DNA from: Parapedobacter defluvii
GTDB lineage: Bacteria; Bacteroidota; Bacteroidia; Sphingobacteriales; Sphingobacteriaceae
NCBI RefSeq assembly: GCF_014642075.1
Contig: NZ_BMIK01000001.1
Location: forward strand, 124,001-188,000
Length of the DNA: 64,000 nucleotides
Direction: 5' to 3'
Shown: one piece after another, positions 57,732-64,000 of the stretch
Position numbering within the stretch: the stretch's first letter is position 1
Layout: the number at the start of each line of letters is the position of its first letter
Notes under the pieces: model-generated
What the model was told of the DNA's origin: nothing
What the model saw: the letters and a program-made list of their open reading frames with translations, nothing else
The model's database searches: none
Position numbers and translations under genes: made by a program

Positions 57732-58811
57732 ATGCAAGTAATAGCAGGAGTAATTTTCCATTTCATTGGAGGCTTTGCCTCGGGAAGTTTTTATGTTCCT
57801 TATAAGAAGGTCAAAGGCTGGGCCTGGGAAACGTTTTGGATTGTCGGGGGCATTTTTTCCTGGCTCATCGTACCGCCCCTTGCCGCGTACCTGACCATTC
57901 CCGGTTTTGCCGATATTATCCGGCAGGCAGATAGCAGCACACTCGGTTATTCGTACCTGTTTGGTCTGTTATGGGGAGTGGGCGGACTCACGTATGGGTT
58001 GGGAGTCCGGTACCTTGGCGTATCGTTGGGAAGCAGTATTATCCTAGGTTTAACGATGGTTTTTGGATCGCTGGTTCCCTCCATATTTTATTATTTTAAT
58101 GGGACGGAAGGCAAGGAAACCATTGATTTGTTTTTCTCAACAGCTTCGGGACGGACGGTTTTGTTGGGCCTCCTGGTTTGTATTGTGGGCATTTACCTGT
58201 GTGGACGGGCGGGTGTATTGAAAGAGCGTGAGCTTGTGGGTGGGGCCGCCGACGCCAGTGGAAACAAAGATTATAAATTTGGAATCGGGTTGCTGGTGGG
58301 GATTATTTCGGGCATCCTAAGTGCCTGCTTTAATTTTGGGTTGGAGGCAGGAAAACCGATGGCCAACGTGGCCAACGATTTGTGGAAAGCCGCCAATCCG
58401 GGAGAGGGAGAATTTTTGTATCAGAACAACGTGACATATGTAGTGGTGCTTTGGGGTGGGCTTACTACCAACTTTTTATGGTGTATGTTTCTGAATGCGC
58501 GCAATCGGACATTTGGCGATTACGTAAATTCCAAAGTTCCCATTGCACGCAATATCCTGTTCTGTGCATTGGCCGGAACCACCTGGTACCTGCAGTTTTT
58601 CTTTTACGGAATGGGCGAAAGTCGTTTGGGTAATGGAGCCAGTTCCTGGATTCTGCACATGGCGTTCATTATTTTGATTGCCAACGCCTGGGGTGTGATC
58701 CTGAAAGAATGGAAGGGTGTCAGTAAAAAAACATATATCACAATTATCAGTGGAATCGCGGTTATTATCCTGTCAATCCTGCTCGTAGGTTTTGCCAGAA
58801 CATTGTCGTAA
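57732..58811 (+). CDS. rhaT: L-rhamnose/proton symporter RhaT
   Basis: A 359-residue inner-membrane protein with about ten hydrophobic segments. It matches RhaT by GGFASGSFYVPYKKVKGWAWE near the N-terminus, SWLIVPPLAAY, GGLTYGLGVRYLGVSLG and FYGMGESRLGNGASSWILH near the C-terminus. It imports L-rhamnose with protons. It is the first gene of the rhamnose operon. The upstream gap (57554-57731) is AT-rich and contains a weak TATCTTGC element but no full consensus. Confidence 0.95.
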   Translation: MQVIAGVIFHFIGGFASGSFYVPYKKVKGWAWETFWIVGGIFSWLIVPPLAAYLTIPGFADIIRQADSSTLGYSYLFGLLWGVGGLTYGLGVRYLGVSLGSSIILGLTMVFGSLVPSIFYYFNGTEGKETIDLFFSTASGRTVLLGLLVCIVGIYLCGRAGVLKERELVGGAADASGNKDYKFGIGLLVGIISGILSACFNFGLEAGKPMANVANDLWKAANPGEGEFLYQNNVTYVVVLWGGLTTNFLWCMFLNARNRTFGDYVNSKVPIARNILFCALAGTTWYLQFFFYGMGESRLGNGASSWILHMAFIILIANAWGVILKEWKGVSKKTYITIISGIAVIILSILLVGFARTLS

Positions 58812-58812
58812 A

Positions 58813-58847
58813 CCGATCACCGATTACTGGTCACCGATCACCGAGAA
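58813..58847. repeat. Heptad tandem repeat tract (unit CCGATCA) after rhaT
   Basis: Five in-phase units, CCGATCA, CCGATTA, CTGGTCA, CCGATCA, CCGAGAA, starting two bases after the rhaT stop codon. The unit is related to CCGGTCA in the nrdE-nrdF tract but runs in the opposite orientation with respect to the genes. In this orientation it has no stop triplet. The rest of the gap to 58885 is A-rich. Confidence 0.85.
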
Positions 58848-58885
58848 AACCGAATAAACAAATTAATAAAAAAATAATAAAAAAG

Positions 58886-61012
58886 ATGTCTGAAATCATT
58901 GGAAAAGAATCGTTTAAGCATGTCAGCTATTTGTGGGACCATGCTAAAGCTGCTGAACTAGCAGGAGATGAAGTGGCGTTGTTGCTTTATCGATCCAACC
59001 TGTTGGGAGCGGATTTGCGTCTTACCAATTACGGGGGAGGTAACACCTCGTGCAAGGCGATCGCCAAAGACCCCCTTACTGGGCTCGATACCGAAGTTAT
59101 GTGGATTAAGGGTTCAGGAGGAGATATAGGCACACTTACACGTAGCGGATTGGCGGCGCTGTATGTAGACCGTTTACGGAGCTTGGAACGCGTATACCGT
59201 GGGATTGAGCACGAAGATGAAATGGTCGAATTGTTCAACCATTGTATTTATGATCTGGCGTCAAAGGCGCCGTCCATTGATACACCCTTACATGGATTCC
59301 TACCCTTTAAGCATATCGACCATTTACACCCAGACGCAGCAATCGCCATTGCGGCGGCAAAGGATGGGAAGCGCATCACACAGGAGTTGTTCAATGGGCA
59401 AATCGGTTGGGTAGAATGGCAGCGGCCGGGATTTGACCTGGGGTTGAAGCTACGGGAATGCCTGAACGAAAACCCGGGGATAAAAGGCATTATGCTGGGA
59501 TCCCATGGGTTGTTTACATGGGGAGACACCGCGTATGAAAGCTATGTGAATACGCTGACCGTCATCGAGCAGTGTGCCGAATACTTGGAAGCAAATTACG
59601 GCAAAAAGCGGCCGGTATTTGGAGGAGCTAAAATCGCGGATGTACCAGCGGAACAACGTAAACAACAGGCGGTGGCTTTGGCTCCATTGCTGCGTGGATT
59701 CTGTTCTTCCGAACGGCATATGGTGGGACATTTCACGGATGACGCCCGCGTACTGGAATTTGCCAACTCAAACGACCTCGACCGCTTAGCTCCTTTGGGC
59801 ACCAGCTGCCCCGACCATTTCCTGCGTACCAAAATCAGTCCCTTGGTGTTGGAATTGGCACCGGATGCAGATCTGTCCGATACCGAGGCATTGAAAGCAA
59901 CCTTGGCTCCGGCCTTTGAAAGCTACCGTGCGATGTATCGGGAGTACTACGAAACCTGCAAGCATCCCAATAGCCCGGCTATGCGTGATCCGAATCCGGT
60001 TATTATCCTTTACCCGGGTATCGGGATGTTCTCGTTCTCCAAAGACAAGCAGACAGCGCGCGTGGCAGCTGAATTTTATATCAACGCAATCAACGTCATG
60101 AAAGGTGCTGAGGCGATATCGGAATACACTTCACTGCCCCGGCAAGAAGCATTTGATATCGAATATTGGCTGTTGGAAGAAGCTAAGTTGCAACGCATGC
60201 CGAAACCCAAGCCGCTGTCGGGCAAAATTGCGCTGGTCACGGGTAGTGCAGGAGGTATCGGAAAGGCCATTGCAAAGAAATTCGTGCAGGAAGGTGCCGT
60301 CGTCATCCTTAACGACCTCAATGCGGAGAGACTCGAAGGGGCTGCCGAAGAGTTCAGAGCCGCTTTTGGGAAAGATGCCTACACCACAGCTCAACTGGAC
60401 GTAACCAATGCGGAGCAGATCCGGCAGGCATTTGATACGGCCTCTTTGGCCTTTGGTGGGGTGGATATCGTGGTCAATAATGCCGGCTTATCGATTTCTA
60501 AATCCATCGAAGATCATACCCAAAAAGATTGGGACCTATTGTATGATGTATTGGTAAAAGGGCAGTTTTTGGTGACACAGGCTGCCGTACATGTGCTGAA
60601 AAAGCAAGCCGTTGGCGGCGATATTGTTAACATTGTCAGCAAAAATGCGCTGGTCAGTGGTCCCAACAATGCCGGATATGGTTCGGCCAAAGCTGCGCAG
60701 CTCCATCTAAGCCGGTTGAATGCAGCCGAATTGGGTGCTGACAAAATCCGTGTGAACGTTGTGAACCCCGATGCGGTCATTAGTGAAAGCAATATATGGG
60801 CAGGCGGCTGGGCCGAAGGACGTGCCAAAGCGTATGGTATTACGGTAGAAGAACTGCCGGCATACTATGCGAAGCGTACCCTGCTCGGTGAAATCATTTT
60901 GCCCGAAGATATCGCCAATGCCTGCTTCGCGCAAGTAGGTGGATTACTGAAAAAATCCACCGGAAATGTGCTGAATGTGGATGGCGGAGTCGCCATGGCA
61001 TTCGTCCGGTAA
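58886..61012 (+). CDS. Bifunctional rhamnulose-1-phosphate aldolase / lactaldehyde dehydrogenase
   Basis: A 708-residue fusion. Residues about 1-430 are a class II (zinc) aldolase-type domain (RLTNYGGGNTSCKA, MWIKGSGGDIG, DTPLHGFLPFKHIDHLHPDA with metal histidines, GSHGLFTWG). Residues about 435-708 are a complete SDR domain (VTGSAGGIGKAIA, NNAGLS, and YGSAK with the catalytic Tyr and Lys). The aldolase splits L-rhamnulose 1-phosphate into DHAP and L-lactaldehyde, and the SDR part probably oxidises lactaldehyde to lactate. Such fusions are known in rhamnose loci that lack separate rhaD and aldA. It follows rhaT by 74 bp. Confidence 0.95.
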   Translation: MSEIIGKESFKHVSYLWDHAKAAELAGDEVALLLYRSNLLGADLRLTNYGGGNTSCKAIAKDPLTGLDTEVMWIKGSGGDIGTLTRSGLAALYVDRLRSLERVYRGIEHEDEMVELFNHCIYDLASKAPSIDTPLHGFLPFKHIDHLHPDAAIAIAAAKDGKRITQELFNGQIGWVEWQRPGFDLGLKLRECLNENPGIKGIMLGSHGLFTWGDTAYESYVNTLTVIEQCAEYLEANYGKKRPVFGGAKIADVPAEQRKQQAVALAPLLRGFCSSERHMVGHFTDDARVLEFANSNDLDRLAPLGTSCPDHFLRTKISPLVLELAPDADLSDTEALKATLAPAFESYRAMYREYYETCKHPNSPAMRDPNPVIILYPGIGMFSFSKDKQTARVAAEFYINAINVMKGAEAISEYTSLPRQEAFDIEYWLLEEAKLQRMPKPKPLSGKIALVTGSAGGIGKAIAKKFVQEGAVVILNDLNAERLEGAAEEFRAAFGKDAYTTAQLDVTNAEQIRQAFDTASLAFGGVDIVVNNAGLSISKSIEDHTQKDWDLLYDVLVKGQFLVTQAAVHVLKKQAVGGDIVNIVSKNALVSGPNNAGYGSAKAAQLHLSRLNAAELGADKIRVNVVNPDAVISESNIWAGGWAEGRAKAYGITVEELPAYYAKRTLLGEIILPEDIANACFAQVGGLLKKSTGNVLNVDGGVAMAFVR

Positions 61013-61027
61013 ATATCCTTTATTAGC

Positions 61028-61074
61028 AGAATTGTCAATTAGATCGGCCCACGTGGCACTTAATTGGCAATTCT
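61028..61074. promoter_or_regulatory. Inverted repeat, probable operator upstream of rhaI
   Basis: Arms of 14 bp (61028-61041 and 61061-61074) match at 13 positions: AGAATTGTCAATTA and TAATTGGCAATTCT, with a 19-base centre. A -7 promoter element starts only 3 bases after the right arm. A dimeric regulator bound here would cover or contact the -33 region. A related AATTGCC string lies just upstream of rhaT (near 57717). An alternative is a stem-loop in a readthrough transcript. Confidence 0.65.
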
Positions 61075-61077
61075 ATT

Positions 61078-61085
61078 TATCTTTG
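61078..61085 (+). promoter_or_regulatory. -7 promoter element of rhaI
   Basis: TATCTTTG matches TAnnTTTG and ends 16 bases before the rhaI ATG. There is no TTTG at the -33 distance, which fits a promoter that needs an activator bound at the inverted repeat next to it. Confidence 0.5.
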
Positions 61086-61101
61086 ACTAAGTACACCCGT
61101 T

Positions 61102-62376
61102 ATGAATATCGATAAAAATCAGATAGCAGAACATAATCAGCAACTTGAGGCAGTTCAAAATCGCAGGTTCAATCAGTTGGCAGAAGACCTGCCCAATGCG
61201 GAAACCATTGTGCAAAAGCTGGTTGATTTCCAGGTAGCCATACCCAGCTGGGCATTGGGTACCGGAGGCACACGTTTTGGTCGGTTTTCCGGAGGGGGAG
61301 AACCCCGTAACCTGGAGGAAAAAATTGCCGACATCGGTTTGCTGCACGCGCTCAATCGGTCAAGTGGAGCCATATCCCTGCACATTCCGTGGGACATTCC
61401 AGAAGATTATGCGGCGATACGTACCCTGGCCAGCCAGTATGACCTAAGTTTTGACGCGATGAATTCCAATACGTTCCAGGATCAGCAGGGACAGGCGCTC
61501 AGCTATAAGTTCGGTTCCATGCAACACGTAGACAAGGCAGTGCGTAAACAAGCGGTTGATCACAATATCGACGTAATTAAACACGGTATTGAACTGGGAT
61601 CTAAATCACTTACGGTATGGTTGGCCGACGGATCGAGCTTCCCGGGGCAGCTGAATTTCCGCCGTGCTTTCCAAAATACGTTAGAAAGCTTGCAGGAAGT
61701 ATATGCCGCCCTTCCGGAAGATTGGAAGATTTTTGTGGAATACAAGGCATTTGAGCCCAACTTTTATTCTACCACGGTAGGCGATTGGGGGCAGTCGTTG
61801 CTATACGCCAGCAAACTGGGCGATAAGGCGTATACATTGGTTGATCTTGGCCATCACCTGCCGAATGCCAACATTGAACAGATTGTATCCCTCCTCCTGA
61901 TGGAAGGAAAACTCGGCGGATTCCATTTCAACGATTCCAAATACGGCGATGACGATCTGACCACCGGCAGTATTAAGCCTTATCAGTTGTTTTTGATTTT
62001 CAGCGAATTGGTAGAAGGAATGGATAACCGGGGTATGGACCATACGAAAGACTTGGGCTGGATGATCGATGCATCCCACAACCTCAAAGACCCACTTGAA
62101 GATTTATTGCAATCGGTAGAAGCGATTCTGATAGCTTATGCTCAAGCACTGCTGGTCGATCGGGCGGCACTGACGGAAGCGCAGTCTGCCAACGACGTCG
62201 TGCGTGCGCAGGAAATATTGCAGCATGCTTTCCGCACCGATGTACGCCCACTCGTCGCAGAGGCCCGTAAAAGGACCGGCGCAGCATTGAATCCTGTTCA
62301 ACTTTTTAGGGAGTTGGGCGTGCGTAGCCAGTTGATTAAGGAGCGGGGTGCCAAAACGGTAGCTACCGGGTTATAA
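61102..62376 (+). CDS. rhaI: L-rhamnose isomerase (RhaI type)
   Basis: A 424-residue TIM-barrel sugar isomerase of the Pseudomonas stutzeri RhaI type, not the E. coli RhaA type. Key patterns are SWALGTGGTRFGRF, VWLADGSSFPGQ, VEYKAFEPNFYSTTVGDWG, LVDLGHHLPNANIEQI (metal ligands Asp and His) and GGFHFNDSKYGDDDLT. It converts L-rhamnose to L-rhamnulose. It has its own -7 element and a palindrome upstream, and is followed 6 bp later by the kinase gene. Confidence 0.95.
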   Translation: MNIDKNQIAEHNQQLEAVQNRRFNQLAEDLPNAETIVQKLVDFQVAIPSWALGTGGTRFGRFSGGGEPRNLEEKIADIGLLHALNRSSGAISLHIPWDIPEDYAAIRTLASQYDLSFDAMNSNTFQDQQGQALSYKFGSMQHVDKAVRKQAVDHNIDVIKHGIELGSKSLTVWLADGSSFPGQLNFRRAFQNTLESLQEVYAALPEDWKIFVEYKAFEPNFYSTTVGDWGQSLLYASKLGDKAYTLVDLGHHLPNANIEQIVSLLLMEGKLGGFHFNDSKYGDDDLTTGSIKPYQLFLIFSELVEGMDNRGMDHTKDLGWMIDASHNLKDPLEDLLQSVEAILIAYAQALLVDRAALTEAQSANDVVRAQEILQHAFRTDVRPLVAEARKRTGAALNPVQLFRELGVRSQLIKERGAKTVATGL

Positions 62377-62382
62377 GTTGAT

Positions 62383-63753
62383 TTGAAAATGCGAACACCA
62401 GTCATAGCGATATTTGATGTAGGCAAGACCAATAAGAAACTGTTCCTGTTTAATGAACAGTATAAAATAGTTTTTGAAAGGTCCGCCCGGTTTACCGAAA
62501 CCGTGGATGAGGATGGCGATCCGTGTGAGAACCTGGAGAGCCTGCGTCTCTCAGTTTTCGATTCGTTGCACGAAGTGTTCCGGAAATCCGAGTTTGAGGT
62601 ACGGGCCATCAATTTTGCAGCATATGGCGCCAGTTTGGTGTATGTGGATGAAGACGGTAAACCGCTGGCTCCTTTGTATAACTACCTCAAACCTTATCCC
62701 GAAGCACTGCAGCGTAAGTTTTATGACACATACGGTGGTGAAGATACAGTGGCCTTCGTCACCGCGTCGCCGGTTTTGGGTAGCCTCAATTCGGGAATGC
62801 AACTGTACCGTACCAAGTACGAAAAACCAGCGCTGTTTGAACGTATTCACTATGCCTTGCATTTGCCCCAATACCTGAGTTTCCTGGTGTCTGGACAAAT
62901 GTATTCGGATATGACGAGCATCGGCTGTCATACCCATCTGTGGGATTTCTCCAAAAACGATTACCACGAATGGGTGTACCAAGAAGGCATCATTGATAAG
63001 TTAGCTCCGATAGCGCTGGGAGATCAGGTATTGCCCGCCTCGTTTCCTGGCAACGGATACGGGGTAGGTGTAGGCTTGCACGATAGTTCGGCAGCATTGA
63101 TCCCCTATCTGGTTTCCTTTCATGAACCTTTTGTCTTGATTTCAACAGGTACTTGGTGTATCAGCCTCAATCCGTTTAACCATACACCACTGACCAAGGA
63201 AGAGCTGGAGTCTGATTGCCTTTGTTATATGCACTATCAGGGAACTCCTGTGAAGGCATCCCGGCTTTTTGCGGGTTACGAACACGAGCAGCAGGTGAAG
63301 CGGATTGCGGAGCATTTCGGGCAACTCTCCAGCAGGTACCGCAACTTGGGCTATAGCCGGAACATTGTAGCCAAGCTGCGTGAGGAAAAAAATGGCCCCA
63401 AACCCATTGGCGGCAAGGTGTCTGCTTTCGCACAACGCAATCTGTCGGATTACCGCACATACGACGAAGCATACCACCGTCTGATTATGGATCTGGTCGA
63501 TCTCCAACAGATCGCTACCCAACGGGTCATTAAAGGCTCTTCAGTAAAGCGTATCTTTGTAGATGGCGGATTTAGCAAGAATACAATTTACATGAATCTG
63601 CTTGCGGATGCCTTCCCGGAAATGGAGGTATTTGCGGCCTCAATGGCGCAAGCTACGGCGGTGGGCGCAGCATTGGCTATTCACTCGGCGTGGAACAATC
63701 GGCCACTGCCCAATGATCTGATCGAATTGCGGTTTTATGCACATAATCCATAA
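62383..63753 (+). CDS. FGGY-family carbohydrate kinase (rhamnulokinase)
   Basis: A 456-residue sugar kinase with the N-terminal phosphate-1 motif IAIFDVGKTNKKLFLF, the middle region STGTWCISLNPF and the C-terminal ATP-binding motif RIFVDGGFSKN. The FGGY lineage and the position between rhaI and the end of the operon make L-rhamnulose kinase the likely function. It is shorter than E. coli RhaB and diverged from it, so the symbol is left empty. It begins 6 bp after rhaI. Confidence 0.9.
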   Translation: MKMRTPVIAIFDVGKTNKKLFLFNEQYKIVFERSARFTETVDEDGDPCENLESLRLSVFDSLHEVFRKSEFEVRAINFAAYGASLVYVDEDGKPLAPLYNYLKPYPEALQRKFYDTYGGEDTVAFVTASPVLGSLNSGMQLYRTKYEKPALFERIHYALHLPQYLSFLVSGQMYSDMTSIGCHTHLWDFSKNDYHEWVYQEGIIDKLAPIALGDQVLPASFPGNGYGVGVGLHDSSAALIPYLVSFHEPFVLISTGTWCISLNPFNHTPLTKEELESDCLCYMHYQGTPVKASRLFAGYEHEQQVKRIAEHFGQLSSRYRNLGYSRNIVAKLREEKNGPKPIGGKVSAFAQRNLSDYRTYDEAYHRLIMDLVDLQQIATQRVIKGSSVKRIFVDGGFSKNTIYMNLLADAFPEMEVFAASMAQATAVGAALAIHSAWNNRPLPNDLIELRFYAHNP

Positions 63754-63766
63754 AAAAATTAAATAA

Positions 63767-64000
63767 ATGAACCCTGATTTACTGAAATACAATCCTCAAT
63801 ATCCGTCGGTACAGGATCTAAAAAAAAAGGCCAAACGGCGTATTCCGAAATTTGCATTTGACTACCTAGAAGGAGGATGCAACGACGAATTGAACCTCCT
63901 GCGTAATGAAGCGGATTTCAGGGATATCCAGCTCATGCCAAGGTACTTGAGAAAGCACAATGGAGTCGATATGCAGACGGAGCTCTTTGGCCATGTTTAC
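63767..64000 (+). CDS. FMN-dependent alpha-hydroxy-acid dehydrogenase (5' part, runs off the window)
   Basis: The first 78 codons are present. The opening NPQYPSVQDLKKKAKRRIPKFAFDYLEGGCNDELNLLRNEADF, read in parts, has the family marks IPKFAFDYLEGG and NEADFRDIQLMPRYL of L-lactate dehydrogenase/glycolate oxidase-type flavoenzymes. It starts 13 bp after the kinase. In the rhamnose operon it would oxidise the L-lactate made by the aldolase/dehydrogenase fusion to pyruvate. The catalytic His and FMN-binding parts lie outside the window. Confidence 0.88.
   Translation, partial: MNPDLLKYNPQYPSVQDLKKKAKRRIPKFAFDYLEGGCNDELNLLRNEADFRDIQLMPRYLRKHNGVDMQTELFGHVY

Overview
The window looks like a chromosomal segment of a Sphingobacteriaceae-type Bacteroidota (relatives such as Parapedobacter, Sphingobacterium or Pedobacter; this is an inference). 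The reasons are two SusC/SusD polysaccharide-utilisation loci (PULs), an ECF sigma/FecR pair linked to an STN-type SusC, promoters of the Bacteroidota form TTTG-N19-TAnnTTTG, atpD-atpC standing apart from the other ATP synthase genes, and a Leptospira-type citramalate synthase. No rRNA, tRNA, insertion sequence, prophage or CRISPR array was seen.

Layout. (1) 1-10760: PUL 1, minus strand, in transcription order ECF sigma factor, FecR anti-sigma, SusC with STN domain, SusD, a surface lipoprotein and a six-hairpin glycoside hydrolase that runs off the left edge. (2) 10856-21693: housekeeping genes: an atypical SDR, recA, nth, a small unknown protein, a subtilisin-like protease, an oligopeptidase B and a class Ib ribonucleotide reductase operon (nrdH-nrdI-nrdE-nrdF). 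(3) 22452-37895: PUL 2, plus strand, with SusC, SusD, a DUF3823 lipoprotein, a GH92 mannosidase, a secreted barrel hydrolase of unknown specificity, a parallel beta-helix protein, an MFS sugar porter, a PhyH dioxygenase and a xylose-isomerase-like TIM barrel. A convergent AraC regulator closes it. (4) 37897-52195: one minus-strand branched-chain amino acid cluster, ilvE-ilvD-ilvB-ilvN-dinB-ilvC-leuA-leuC-leuD-cimA-leuB-ilvA. With both cimA and ilvA it encodes two routes to 2-oxobutyrate. (5) 52626-57553: atpD-atpC, an aldo/keto reductase, a tandem-thioredoxin protein and a coiled-coil membrane protein. (6) 57732-64000: an L-rhamnose catabolic operon, rhaT, aldolase/dehydrogenase fusion, rhaI, rhamnulokinase and the start of an FMN-dependent 2-hydroxy-acid oxidase. 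Together these would take rhamnose to DHAP, lactate and pyruvate.

The most unusual signal is not a gene. At least nine gene junctions in the housekeeping and biosynthetic parts carry degenerate tandem repeats with a strict 7-bp period, built from a few interchangeable unit families (CTGTCAG, AAGTCAA, CTCGTAC, CCGATCA, TTAGACA). They abut or contain the stop codon of the neighbouring gene. One fills the atpD-atpC gap exactly (42 bp, six heptads), one switches unit family without losing phase, and one forms the last residues of CimA. Most carry a stop triplet in gene orientation, and because 7 is coprime to 3 a repeated unit shows it in all three frames. No such tracts were seen inside the two PULs.
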